From Zeugodacus cucurbitae (Eukaryota; Arthropoda; Insecta; Diptera; Tephritidae): DNA of 64,000 nt. A program made the position numbers and the translations under genes. Numbering within the stretch: the stretch's first letter is position 1; every line of letters starts with the position of its first letter. Location of the stretch: contig NC_071669.1 of NCBI RefSeq assembly GCF_028554725.1, forward strand, positions 3,053,501 through 3,117,500, read 5' to 3'. The notes under the pieces were generated by a model that saw only the letters and a program-made list of their open reading frames with translations, was not told where the DNA came from and did not search any database. Below are positions 48,978-62,312 of this stretch, piece after piece.

Positions 48978-51900
48978 CTGTGTAATTTTAGGAACTATTT
49001 TTTTTTTATTTTATTTTTTTAGTACACTTATACTTATATTAATTGCCTATCACAGCCGTAATATTAATGTTGAGGCACTAAATGAAAACAAAACCAAATT
49101 TTTTCAAGCCAAATTGGCTGTCATGTCTTCACAATGAGATCAATATTATATGCAAATCAATGAGAAACATAAAAAATGTTGTTGAATCACATTTCTCTTG
49201 TAGTTGTTTTTATTATTGTAATTTTTTAATTCTTTTATTAATATTTTTAGTTTCAGTCACACGATTCCATGCATTCCAAAATGATTTTTTTTTTATATTT
49301 TAAAATTTTTTTTACTTTATCTTTCATTTTAGTCACACGATGCTATGCTTTCCATAATGTTTTTTTTATTTAAATTTTTTTTTTATTTTTAAATAATTTT
49401 TATTTTAATATTTCAAATATTTTTTTTTTTAATTTTGTCAATTTTTTTTTTATTTAAAAATATTTGTTTTTTAAATAATTTTATTTTTTATTTTTATTAA
49501 TTCAAATATTTTTTTGAAATTTTGTCCAATTTTTTCTTTTCAAAATTCCTTCATCACTTGCTTGCAATCTTCATTTTTCACTTTTTCATATTTTTTCACC
49601 TTTTTCTCACACACTATTGTATCTTCACATGCGCCTGTGTTTGCATGTTTTAGCACATCGTCTTCAAACGCCTTCAACTTCTTCTTGCCAACTTGTGTGT
49701 GCGTGTTGCGCCTTTGTTAGGCCTCTTCAACAAACATTATTTGCATGCTAAATCACTTCTTTTGTACCAAACGCGCTAACACATACACCAACAACAAGCG
49801 CTTCTACGCTTGTACCTGCTACTCTATGCACCTATGCTGTCACACACACACCTCTGTATATGCGCGCTGAAGTGCTTATCGAATTCAGCATATCGCCTCA
49901 GCGACTCAACAACAACAAAAACAACGAGTCAAACGAGTCCATACACAGCACATATACGAACGACCGACCAAACGCACAAAACAACACTAACGCCAGCGAC
50001 GGCGTTGGAAAACGATGCGAGCGCTTGGCTCGCAATAAGGATATTGGCATGATCAATGGCTCGAGAGAGCGGTGAGTGTAAGTGGTGGTGAGTTTTTAGA
50101 GTGGTGAGAGTCAATGCGGTGTTAGTTGACTCACTCAAATCGACTTGAGTTGCATGAGCAGGAGTATCTAGTGTGGCATGTTCTTTCAAAATTCTTATTT
50201 TTTCTTATTCTCCTTTATTTGTTTTTCTTTTTTTTATATTCCTCCGCATTTTCTTAGTGCAGCTAGTCTGCCTACCTGCTGCTCTAAGCACTGTTGCTTC
50301 ACTGTATGTGCCGTGTGTTGTTGGAAAATTCTGCATTCGGCGCTTCATTCATTCATTCACTACCTTTTTGCCTTATTATTTTTAGAATTTTCTGTTTGTT
50401 TGTTTTGCTTTTAATTTTCATTTCAATTTTCCTCTCTAGCATATTGTCAACGTCGCTTTTCATATGCAATGCAATGCAGCAATTACTCAGCTTCATTATG
50501 GCAAAGTGTTGGACTGCGAATTGCTTTATGGCATTCAGTGCATATACTATTTCATGTCAGTGCTTTTATTGTTTTGAAAATGAAAAGGAAGTGGAACTCT
50601 TGTCTCTTATATCTCTACAATTTTCATAAATTTTTTTCACAACTTATTTTTTCCTGACTTTTTAAGCTTTTTTAAACAATTTTCAATTTTAATGCTATTT
50701 GAGGTACTTTTGTTGTACATCCACTAGAGACCAACCGATTAAGTGGCCTTGGTATCGGCATCGGCTACAAATTTGGTATCGCTCGAACACTAACTTCCAC
50801 CTACATATCTACCAATGCAATCCTATGGCTTTCTAGTTAATTATGATGCTATTTTCAGTTATTTTAAATTAGAAAAATGAGTCCAGCAATACAAAAAAAT
50901 ATCAATCCCTCGCATCACACCTAATTAATCTCACTTTGCAAGCATAGTACGCAATTTATCAGCTTTAACAGCAACCCTTCTGTCTACTACTAAAAGTATT
51001 AGCGCCTTTTAAATTTGCTTATAATACACCCTTCGACAACACCCTTTAACGAACTGCGCAACACAAAGTTGAATAAAGCCTACTTGTGGCTTAGAAGTGG
51101 CATACTTTTTGGCGGATTTACTTAAAATCTGCGAAACACTGTCTTAAATGCAAATTTTTCTTCATTTCTATATTTTTAAAGATTTTTTTCGTTCTTCTTT
51201 TTAAAGTTCTGAATCTTTTTTGGGTTGTCTTCTCTTACCCAGTCGCTAAACATTTGACAAATCTCTTTGCAGGCCGCCATTTTCATTCCCAACGCCGCTT
51301 CATTAATGGTCTCCCCTTTTCTTGTGTTGTTACGTTCAAAGCATTTTTTTTTGTTGACACAACAACAAAGTAACAAAAGCTGCCCTCGCCAGTTGTTGAT
51401 TCTATTCTTTACTGCTTTATTTCTTTTTTGGTAATTTTTCTTTATATTTTAAAATTTATGTGCATTTCTGTTTGTGTGTGTTTGTCTGTGTGCTTAGCCA
51501 ACCCTCAAATCGCTTAATCTTTGTCAATCCTTTTCAGTCATTCAGTCATTTTTTCGCAAACAATTTAACTCGTACCATGACTTGTTGTAGCGACTGTTAC
51601 TTTCTTTGTTTTCTATGCATTCTTTATGTGTATTGACAGGCGGCTTTTGTTTTTTGCTACTTCTTTTTTTGCTTAAAGAGTTCATTTTTTTCTGGTTCGC
51701 CTCATCACTTGCCCCTACAACATTTGACCAGTGCCATGTCGTTTGACCGCAAGTTCAAGGCGCTGTTGGTTGGGTAAAAAATGCAGAACTGTTGTATGTA
51801 TTTTTTAGCTGAAATTAAAAATGCGCTAGTGGAGTGGGGTGGTGATCAATGCTCGTTTGTCATTTTTAATGAGTATGGTCTTTGGCATTTGTTTGAGGCA

Positions 51901-53217
51901 AGATTTTTGATAGTTTTGTGGGTGTGATTTGAAGGGTTTGCAAAGCGATGACTTGGTAAGTGATACATTTATGCTGAGTATAAATATCAAATTTCATTTT
52001 TTAAATATTTAAAAGTAGATTTTTGTATTAAAAAATAGATTTTTCTTTATCTTTCATTTCCTTAACCCTTATTTGACTTTTAATATTTTTTTTTTGATTT
52101 CTTTTTATTTTTTTATATTTTACTAATTTGTTTTTAAAAAAATTTAAATCTTGTTTAGATAATACTTTAATGCTATTAAAGCTTCAAATTGGCTTTCAAA
52201 TTTGTTTAAAAAAATACTTAAATTTTCAAAAATCATATCCACATTAATAAATTCACTGCCAAATTGCCAAAAATCTTTAAATTAATTCCCGAAAATTGCT
52301 TATGAAAATGAAAATTATTGAAACAACAACAACAACAGCAATCATAAAATATGGCATAAATGTGCATTCAAATATGTAAATTTTGTGCAAAGTACCGTTA
52401 TAGCGGCATTAAATATATTTGTACGCTTTAGAAACCCATATTTCTAAATTATTTGACTAAACTAACATAAATCACCAAAATTTAACTAAGTAAAAATGCA
52501 CATAGCCAAAGTGTTGTGCAAAACGAAAAAAAACATAGAAATTTGGGAAAATTTACTTCAAAATATTTATAAAAGCCGAGCAGACAATAAATTGATGCAA
52601 ATTTATGCAATGAGCGAAATATGAGAGGCGAAAGGCTGGAGCATAGATGCTTAACGTGCATACATATGTGGATATATATGGATTTGCGATATATAAAAAG
52701 GCAACAAAAGAGACCACTTGATTTATATCGAACAAGCTTCGGCTTTGTATATATACTTATATAGAATCAATATATTCAAATATATGTATATATATATGGA
52801 TGCATGTATGTTTGTATGGCTTAGGCATTACCCTATCTAAATGTAGCTTTATGGTGTTTATTTTATATAACATTTATTTATAAATATATATGTAGGCAGG
52901 CATGCCTATGCACTTGCCAAACCAATTTTGTTTCTTGCAATGCAGTTTTGCTGCATATGCACAGTTTTGCATAAATTTGAGCGTTTCAATATAGAAATTG
53001 TTTTGAAGCGTTCATGAGCAAAGTGTTGCTGAATAGTGATGAACAAGCAGTGTATGTATTTTCATATAGATATAGGTATAATTAAATTCCAAATGAGTAA
53101 AATAAAAGTAACAAAAAATATATTGAAAAATTTCTATATGAGACTATATATATACACAGACATGCTTATACATATGTTAGACCTGCTTTCCCATAGACAA
53201 TAAATTTAATATAAAAA
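48978..53217 (-). other. Upstream Ten-m intron segment
   Basis: AT-rich intron with T-rich low complexity at about 49290-49520. A short stretch near 50725-50790 (ACCGATTAAGTGGCCTTGGT, GGCATCGGCTAC) resembles a dispersed repeat, but I cannot assign it. No exon recognised. Confidence 0.45.
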
Positions 53218-53910
53218 TTAACCTACATTTCGAATTATCAATAAAAAAGTGTAAAATTATATTTTAAATCGTCTAATAGACACTTTTCCATATAACGCGC
53301 CTTAAGGTATGCTACGATTTTTTTATATTAGAAGCTTAAGCAGAAAGCTGGTGATTGCAAAATTAACCTGCATTTCGAATTATCAATAAAAAAGTGTAAA
53401 ATTATATTTTAAATCGTCTAATATAGACTTTACAATATAGCGCGCCTTAAGGTATGCTACGATTTTTTATATTAAAATTTTAAGCAGAAAGCTGGTGCTT
53501 GCAAAATTAGCCTGGATTTTGAATTATCAACAAAAAATTCTGGTATGCTGTTATAAGTAGTCTGATAGATAGTAGTCTTTCCAATATAAAGTATGTTACG
53601 ATTTTTTATATAAGAAGCTTAAGCAGAAAACTGGTGCTTAAAAATTAGTCTGTATTACGAATTATCAACAAAACATACCGGTATGCTATTATAGATAGTC
53701 TAATAGACACTTTTCAATATAGCGCGCCTTGAGTTATGCTACGATTTTTTTTATACTAGAAGCTTAAGTAGAAAGCTGGTGCTTAAAAATTAGTCTGTAT
53801 TACGAATTATCAACACAAGATTATACCATTATATTTTAAATAGTCTAATAAACACTTTTCAATACAACGCGCCTTAAGGTATGCTACAATTTTTTATATT
53901 TGGCACATAA
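53218..53910. repeat. Tandem repeat, ~144-bp period, 5 copies
   Basis: Units start at 53218, 53363, 53507, 53645 and 53790 (TTAACCTGCATTTCGAATTA or variants). Each contains GCGCGCCTTAAGGTATGCTA (or a diverged form), ACGATTTTTTATATT and AAGCTTAAGCAGAAAGCTGG. Confidence 0.9.
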
Positions 53911-56900
53911 GCGGCATTTGTTTTGAAATTTTTGAAATTTTTACACACAAATTCTAATTTTCTATACATTTTCACACATTGGAAATGGCCCACACCACGT
54001 AAAACCAGCTTTAAAAGCACAAATAAACACCTTCAGTTGTATGCCACCATATACCATTCAGTGAAATTTCTGCATAAAAGTTAAATTTTGTAAAATTTCT
54101 ACACTTAAACAATTTGAAGTGCACATGTTTTGCGAGAGAAATGCAAATATGCGAAATTTACATATAAACACACACCAACATATAAGCGAGTCAAAATCTA
54201 CTATGCAAACGCATATAATAACGCATATAATAATATAATAAGTAAGCAAGTTAGTATTTGCATGTGTGTAAATAGTCAACTTGTGTATTGGTAAATGGAT
54301 GGATTTTGCGTTGACTGGGCGGTGGACCAGCATATATATTGTATATACAAATATATATCATATATGTATATGCTTATCAACACTAACGCTGTTCACTGCT
54401 GACTGCCTGACTGCTCGCAAATGTCAAATTGTCGAACTATTGCTTGGTTTGTACCACTACTTGTCTGCTACACGTTAGCCGTATCTGCTAATGCTCTATT
54501 TATATATGTATATATATATATGTTTATAGATATATATAATATTTGAACTTGTGTGCACTGTGTTGATCTGGCTGTCTTAGAGCATTTAACTCAACCAAAC
54601 TACTATTAAACTGCCACTATTACTTACTTTACGGTCAGCACAGCCTACTGCCTACTGCCTGCTGCCATTTTAACTGTTTTTACTACTTGCCTGTTTGGTT
54701 ATTGTTGGCATTCGATACACAGCATAATGCATATACATATAATTGTATATTAGTATATATGTATGTATATTTGAAGTTTGTGTGCCTGAGTGCTCGTATT
54801 TGCTTTGCATATGAAATCAAATGCAAATTGCATTAAGTGCTTGCAAATTTCCTGCAGTTGTGTGTGTGTGTGCAATCTGCATATTTAGCATTTAGCTTAG
54901 CATACATTTAGGCGCTACACATGTTTAATCTACGCTCTGTCGATTGTATTGGCAAACTGGAAAGCCACTAAATTAATATGTGTGTGTAGAATTTAGTGGA
55001 GAAATTAAATTTCAGAAAATACCTGCTAAATGAAGATTTTTTTCAACAAAAATAATTTATGGGATTAAGAAATTAATTGAGATTAATAAAAATTGAATTT
55101 TTTTTATAAATTAATTTTCGTTGAATTAAATCACACTTATGGAGAGATAAGAAATATTTTTGTGCATTTTCTAAATAAAAAATAGCTTAATTTCATAGAC
55201 TTCTAGTGAATGTCAGGCATGTTGCAAGTTAAAATTTGTATAGAGGCATCAATGAAATGTATAATAGATGCCTCAGCAACGAATTTTATACCACCAAGTA
55301 AGCCTGAATATGCTTTACTATATGTATGTAAGCATACCGTTATACCTTTATATACCAGCAACAGCGTTTAAGTGCGAAACCGGAAGTAAACGACATGCTG
55401 CAAGCACAATGCAAGACAATTAAAGCAGCCAAAGTGTTGTGTATATATATTTCTGAGCATGTATATTGATATATGCGCTTGAATTTGCATTGCACTGCCG
55501 CATAGAGACGCATTTTAATGCGTCCCGTTAATGATAATGACGTAAACGCTGGCGCCTGTCATTCAGCCTGCTAGTGTGGTATATGCAACAATGCAACAAC
55601 TCGTTGCACATACAAATGCACTCACTGTGGCACTTGCATTGCGTACGTGCAACAGCGTGGCAGCTTGGCAGCCATGACGGTTGTTGATGAGCGACGTGAT
55701 TATTTTTATTAAAATGTACATAAATGCGTCAACTTGTTGCAAGTGCACTGGCATGCATACATACACATATCAAGAGAGTGGGGCATATGAGCGCTTGCGC
55801 TTAAAATAAATAATCTTTAGATGTGTGCAACTTGAGTGGTTTTGTGGCACTTTTTTGAAAGTTTTTTTCTTGTTGTTGCCGCTTTTGTATTGTCAGCTTT
55901 TCTTGGTAAGAATTTGCTGAATTTTATTGTATTTTACCCATCAAATCGAGAATTTTTAAATATTTTTGTAGCCAGATATATCATTTTACTGCAGACAAAT
56001 GTCTAGTAAGTAGCTTGAAATCGTGTTGCAAGTATTTCATTGGTGCCACAATCGATTTTTTCTAATTTATACATTTTTTTTCAACAAATTTTCTACTTTT
56101 TTTCGAGCAAATGTAAAAAATTAAATACAACAACAACAAAAACATTTGACAACAACTTGCAACATTAGTTAATAATTTGTTGCAACAGCAAAAATATAAT
56201 TATTCTACTGCTATGTTGTACACTTGTCTCTCTCTCTCTCTTTGCCCTTACTGGCATTTGTCAATGTTTGTCTGCCAACTTCTTGTTGTTGTTGTTGCTG
56301 TTGCTGTGCTGTGTGTGCAAGTAAATTTGGCATAATTGCTCATCTATTAACATAAATTAGCAAAAATATTTGTATGCGCACGATCAACAACACAGGCCAA
56401 TTTGCATTTGCCACTTTAGGCTTAGCCCGAGTCGCAGCCAGAGCAGTCAAATGGTCAGCGCATGTGTTATGCTATATGCTGATGGAAAATTAATAAAAAA
56501 ACAGCAACAACAACAACCAAATTATTCAATATTGCATATGTGTGTGTGTGTGCGTTTACCAATTTATACAATATGCATATTTACCAATGCAATTGTTTGT
56601 CATTGCTTGCATGTGTGTGTGTGTGTGTGTATTTGCATTGGCAATTTGTTGATTTTGCGCTTAAGCATACACATATACCTATGTATATATGCAAGTGTAT
56701 TTGTTTTTATATACCTAAACATTTAGCGGGTCAATGTACACTTCCTAGCGTGTGCTGTCGCACGTTGCATGTCGCTGTTTTGTGGTTAGGCGTTCGGTTA
56801 GTCCATATATTTTGTTGCTAATTCTAGATTCACTAATTTATACTCGTACATGCACATGTGTGTGCGGCCGTGATTTATTTGATTGACATCGTAAAATTAT

Positions 56901-57229
56901 CAGCGCGTTTAGCTAATTAGTCAAGCGGCGAATTTCGCATATAAAATATTTGTTGTTGTTTGGTTGGCGGTTGACGTTAAAAGCGAGAGCGGTTTTGTGG
57001 CATGTGTATACGCTTGAAATTGTGCTATTCAATGATTTTTGAAACGAACTTTATATTTTTTCGATCGAAATTTCAATTCAACTTCGAAATATTGTTATTT
57101 TTGTTTCGAAAAATTTATTTTTTCGAAAATATTTTCGAATTTGCAATATCAATTTTGAGGTTTCTAATATATTTTATGTCAAAAAGTCTTGCCGAGAGTA
57201 TATTTCAAGCAAAAAAAAAAAAAAATTAG
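53911..57229 (-). other. Upstream Ten-m intron segment
   Basis: Contains TA microsatellites (near 54338-54360 and 54502-54540), a single TTAGCATACATTTAGGCGCT copy near 54898, (TC)n at about 56226-56241, and (GT)n near 56540-56552 and 56612-56630. The 118-aa ORF at 56370 spans microsatellites and is not supported. Confidence 0.45.
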
Positions 57230-57885
57230 TATCCCTAAAGGTATGCTAAATTTTACTTATTTGCGCACAAATGTAGGCAAAATTATTTTTTAATTTTAAT
57301 ATTTTGGTACTGTTCTACTTTTGATAACTTCCTTTTATCATTCTTGACTCTTAACAAGCCTAAAAGTATGCTAACTTTTACTTATTTGCGCAGAAATGTA
57401 GGCAACAATATTAATTTATCAATGTTAATTTTAAAATTTTGTTTCGTTTACTTTCTTTTTTCTTTCTTTTTGTTGTTATTGATTAATTTTAATATTTTGG
57501 TACTGTTACGAGTTTTTACATTATTTTCTCTCTTTCTAGACTCTGATATACTCCTTTATAGTCTATTTTTTATAAAATTTAAAACTTAAAAATCCTGTGG
57601 TTTACAACGTTATTATGTAACTTTTCAAAGCATATTTTAAGGATTTTGAAAAATTGTTTTTTTGTTAAATAATTTTTAGTCGAAAAAATTTGCAACAATT
57701 TATCAATTGCTCACATATGTAGGCAACATATTTTTTCAATTTTAATATTTTGGTACTGTTATAGTTTTGATAACTTCCTGTTTTCTTTCTTGACACTTAG
57801 CAACCCTGAAAGTATGCTAAATTTGACATGTTTGCGCACAAATGTAGGCAACATAATTGTTTAATTTTAATATTTTGGTACTGTT
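57230..57885. repeat. Imperfect repeat with CCTAAAGGTATGCTAA core
   Basis: Units near 57233, 57357 and 57803, with a partial one near 57695. They share CCTAAAAGTATGCTAA, CTTATTTGCGCACAAATGTA, GGCAA, TTTAATATTTTGGTACTGTT and TTTTGATAACTTCCT. Basic period is about 125 bp. Confidence 0.8.
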
Positions 57886-58179
57886 ATTGTTTTTACACTC
57901 GTTTATTCTCTTTCTAGACACTCATTTACTCCTTTATAGCCTATATTATATTTTATGCATAACCTAAAAGGTTTTCAGTATGCTTTACAAAGTTATTATG
58001 CAACTTCTCAAAGCGTATTTCAGAAAATTGAACAATTTTGTATTTGAACAATAATTCTTAGTAAAGAAATATTTGAAAATTCGTTAGAAAATATGCCTAA
58101 TATATGTTTTCATACTTGCAACATTGCTTGTGCACAAATATTGCTTGAGCTGTCTTTGTTTGAGTATGAATGTGGTTAC

Positions 58180-58218
58180 CTGCTTTATTTGCAGTATTTT
58201 TAATTAAAGTTGACTTAC
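58180..58218 (-). other. Candidate 39-nt cryptic RP exon
   Basis: Runs from the ratchet-point AG (58219) to a second donor AAAGCAG|GTAACC at 58180/58179. Same layout as at ratchet point 2. Contains TAA triplets. Confidence 0.5.
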
Positions 58219-58246
58219 CTAGAAAGAGAAAAAGAAGAAGAAAATA
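58213..58246 (-). promoter_or_regulatory. Recursive splice site (ratchet point) 1
   Basis: On the minus strand: TTTTCTTCTTCTTTTTCTCT followed by TTCTAG and immediately GTAAGT, a near-ideal pyrimidine tract and 3' splice site fused to a consensus 5' splice site (58219/58218). It lies in the intron upstream of the 48784-48977 exon, whose 5' exon is beyond the window. Confidence 0.85.
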
Positions 58247-59644
58247 GTTAATAAATATTGCAATAAACGCTCAGTGAGCATATGAATATATATTTGAGTG
58301 TCTCTTATGTCTCATATGTCTATTTTATAATAAAATATTGCCAGTAACGTTTTTGACACACCGCAAATTAAGTTTCGGCAAAATTACAATTTTAATAGAT
58401 ATTTATTAATAAATTGTCTTCGGCCAAAAATTCACACTAATCAATATTTATTATTTATTGAAATATTTTATTACAATTTCCACTTAGTTTCGCAGCAATA
58501 GCAATTTCTTAATAAACACGCCTATTAAAAGGTGCTACATTTTAAATTTTCTAATTGCCAATAATTTAATTTCGCTTAATTAATATGCTACACACACTCG
58601 CACGCACACATCTGCAGACATATGCTTTAATAGTTTTTTGGTAGCAATTTTCCAATTAAGCTGCACATCAAAGCTGAATTTCCTTGGAAATTCGAAATAT
58701 TTGCTGAAATGCATATTAAAGAAATTTAATAAGCAAATATGCAACATTTCAATTAAATGCACGAGAAGACTACATTTGTGTGTCTGTAATATTTGTAAAT
58801 TCTTATGAAATTTGACTTGTTGACACTTTTCTACAACAAAGATATATATAATAATAGATATTTGCACTGACTTAGCATACTTTGTGGCGCATTTGATAGG
58901 CAAATAGACACTGTGTGTGTACTGCAGTTGCAATGTATCTCTGATTACACTGTGTGTGTGTGTGTGTGTGGTAAGTGGTTGCAATTTGTTTTATTATGCA
59001 AAGGTAGACATCCTTTAGCTTTAAATGACTCCCAAAAGCCCACTAAGATATGTGTGTGTGCTGCGTATGTGTTGCATAACTGTCGGCATTTATGCAATTA
59101 AAAGCTTATTTGCGTATAACCAGCTTGGCCAGTCTGCTGTTGCATGGCTATATAAAATAATCGTTTCTAACCAAGCTAAGTACAGCAGGCTTAGTATGAA
59201 TGTCTTCGTCTAGGCACGCTTAGCTGCTTAAATGAGTTGTCAATTGGCGATAAATTGACTCTTGCAGCCATGTCACTTGTCAGTTGCATTAAAATTTAGT
59301 TGTTAGTTTTGGCTTATGCGTGCTGCTAAGTACACACATTAAGCAGATTGTTGCATAATTTTGGGCTGTTAAGCTATATTTAGTTGGAAAAGCACACTGG
59401 CATACAAATATATTACGGTTCTCGAGGTAAATGGAGGCTGTGAACACTAAAGTGTTTACATAGCTAATATTTTTCTACTTACAGACTTTTAATGTGATAT
59501 TTTAAGAATAATGCTAATTTTTTTATCAAAAGTGTACTAAGCTATTTTGAAAATTTGTGGTGTTAAGTAACTATTTTGCAATTAAAGTGCAGTAAGTATG
59601 TCTAGAATTGCTATATTCTGTTTATATAAGCATATTTATGAGAT

Positions 59645-60440
59645 TTGTAGCATACCTTTAGGCGTAATATGAAAAAATTAAGATTTTGACTTAGTGAAGT
59701 AATCTTGAATGATAGCAAAAATACTAAAGTCTACTGTACTATCCAAAAAGCAATAAAAACTTTACATTATACATTTTTATTGCATATCTTTAGGCGTAAT
59801 ATGAAAAAAATCACGATTTTAACGTAGAAATTAATCTTGAATGATAGGAAATATACTGATGACTACTAAACTACCCAAAACGTATTAAAAACTTTACATT
59901 TAAAATTTTATTGCATATGTTTGGGCGTAATATGAAAAAAATCACGATTTTAACGTAGAAATTAATCTTGAATGATTGGAAATATACCAAAGACTAAATA
60001 CGCTAAATACTATATACGCTAGTTAAATAATATTAAAAACTTTAAATTATACATTATTATAGCATACCTTTAGGCGCAATATGAAAAATTTAAGATATTA
60101 ACTTAGAAACTCATTTTGAATGATAGGGAGTATACTAAAGATTACTAAGCTATTCAAATAATATTAAAAACTTTAATGTTTTCTTTTTTTATAGCATATC
60201 TTTAGGCGCAATATGAAAAAAATCAAGATTTTAACCTAGAAATTAGTTTTGATTGATATATAAATATGCTAAAGACTACTGAACTACCCAAAAAGCATTA
60301 AAAATTTCACATTATACATTTATATAGCATACCTTTAGGCGCAATACGAAAAAATCAAGATATTGACTTAGAAAGTAAACTTGAATGATAGGAAATATAT
60401 TGAAGACTACTCAGCTACTCAAATAATATTAAAAACATAC
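59645..60440. repeat. Tandem repeat, ~134-bp period, 6 copies
   Basis: The anchor AGCATACCTTTAGGCGYAAT occurs near 59650, 59781, 59911, 60061, 60193 and 60326. Each unit continues with ATGAAAAAAATCAAGATTTT, CTTGAATGATAGGAAATATA, CTAAAGACTACT and ATTAAAAACTTTACATTATA. Read in reverse, the anchor contains the GCCTAAAGGTATGCTA core of the 53- and 57-kb arrays. Confidence 0.9.
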
Positions 60441-61980
60441 ATATTTACATATTTCCTAACGGGAAACCTATTAGAAGTATCTCTTTTATTAAAATCACGT
60501 AGGAAAGTATTAATTTGAAGAAGAAGTTATGAAATGCAATTGCCGCCAATGAGCAGGCAATGATATTTCTGCAATTGCGTGGATAGAATCATAATAGAAG
60601 TGGTAGTTAGTCTATGTTAAAGCGCAGTAAAGTGTTAGAGTAACACTTTAAACTAACATAACCGTACAGATGTTAAGCAGCAAAGTCAAGTATCAATTTG
60701 GCCTGCAGCCAAACGAGTAATACCAAATACAAATCAAGCAACAACAACAAATGTGCAATAAATATATGCATATAAACGCGTGTTGCAAGTTGGTGAAGAC
60801 ACATTTACTTTGCATTAAAGTGCAATAAAAGCAACAGTAAACTAATAAACGATATGCATAACAGCAACAGCAGAAGCAACAACAATAAACAACTTGCCAC
60901 ACCAGCAAGGTAATAATAATAAATATGGAAATAAGCAAGAATTTAGTGCAACATTTAAGCCAAGGCTATGCGGTGGTGTTGTAACTATGGTAGTGAAGAT
61001 GTGGAGACTGAAGTGTGAAGAAGGAGGTGAGTTGCAGTTGAAGGGAAATTGTTGCATTCATTGCAATAAAGAATGCTGCAATGGCCGACATTAAATGCAC
61101 TAGAATGTGCATTGCTGCTGCAATTACAGACGCTTGAGAGGTTGAAGGGAAGAGAGAAGGAAGGAAGTCAGTGAGGCAATAACGAAAGCAATGTTGTTGT
61201 AATAATATGCATTATATTTGTTAGGTATTTTCTTGCAAATCGAAGGTGCCAGAGAAAATTGCTCAGCAAATCAGAGGTGAAAGGCAATTTGCGCTTGTGC
61301 GTTAGATAATTTGCAGGCAATGGTCAAGACAGGTACACCCACACACTCAAAGTATTAATGAAAACATGCAACTTGAAGCGCTGCCTGCCACTAAATTTGG
61401 TACTAAAGTGTGTATAGAGGCAGCAGCAAGTCTTTATCATACAGTAAATATGCATAGTTGAGTTCCTCTTTGCTTTGGTGCCGTTGTGCGTCGCCTTTTT
61501 CATTGGCATTTCGCACAATAGGCGATAATAATATTTGGAAAATGTGTAATGCAATATGCAAATTCATATTTAAATGCTACAATCACATGCTGGCAAGGAC
61601 ACACTGACATATGCCGGCTGGCATGTGTGTTTGCCTGTAATTATGCTTTGCTGGTTTATATAGCTGTTTACTTAAGCTGATGTTGCAAGCAATTTGTTGT
61701 TGTTGCAAGTTTATTTTACTGCATTTATATGCGCAGCCTTTATGAATGCAAGTGCATATTGCTTTGCTAATGTCTGTGTTTATACTTTTGTGCAGCGTAG
61801 CATACTAACAGGCGCACAAGTGGGTATATTTGAAGGGAGGAGGTATAGCAGTAAATTCCAAGCATTTCACTGGCAGTTATGAAAATTTATATTAGCAGAA
61901 TATGTTATACACGTTTCAGTAATGTCACAACAGATATTTAGCTGAATATATTATTATATTATATATAATTGATATATATT
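60441..61980 (-). other. Upstream Ten-m intron segment
   Basis: Unique intron with an interrupted stem (TATGTTA..AAAGTGTTA / TAACACTTT..TAACATA) at 60613-60660. CAA/CAG-rich tracts lie near 60735-60890. ORFs here are not supported. Confidence 0.4.
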
Positions 61981-62312
61981 GGTCTACAACTTTGCTTCCG
62001 CCGTTTTTTTTATAAATTTAAGTTTTGTTTTGTATAAAAACGGCTACAAATGTCGATGAGCCTCAGCCGCACATTTCTTGGAATTATAAAAGAAAAGCAA
62101 AATTTCCCGCAAATGTCGAGAATTTGGCTCAAAAAGTGATATTTTCAGTTGAGAATAAGTTTGGTATGCAAACAGCTCTCTACAAATATTTTGTTGCGTT
62201 AATGTTTTCACGTATGTCCAAGATCGATATAAAACGATTTAATCGATTTAATAGACGAGTGCTTGACCCGAGAGACATCTATTGGAAAACGGCGGAAGCA
62301 AAGTTGTAGGCC
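61981..62312. mobile_element. 332-bp MITE-like element with 27-bp TIRs
   Basis: Ends GGTCTACAACTTTGCTTCCG and (reverse-complemented right end) GGCCTACAACTTTGCTTCCG, extending through CCGTTTT: 27 bp with one mismatch. An ORF of 94 codons (62025-62309, MFCIKTATNVDEPQPHI..) runs into the right repeat. It shows no recognisable transposase motif. Target duplication could not be resolved because the flanks are TA-rich. Confidence 0.8.

Larger units (their letters stand above)
57886..59640 (-). other. Upstream Ten-m intron segment around ratchet point 1
   Basis: Intron with the recursive splice site at 58218/58219 and (GT)n at 58951-58970. Otherwise unique. The 134-aa minus ORF (58580-58984) is AT-rich, spans the GT repeat and has no domain. 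Confidence 0.45.

Noticed and set aside
58580..58984. 134-aa minus ORF near ratchet point 1
   Set aside because: Spans a GT microsatellite, AT-driven composition, no recognisable motif.
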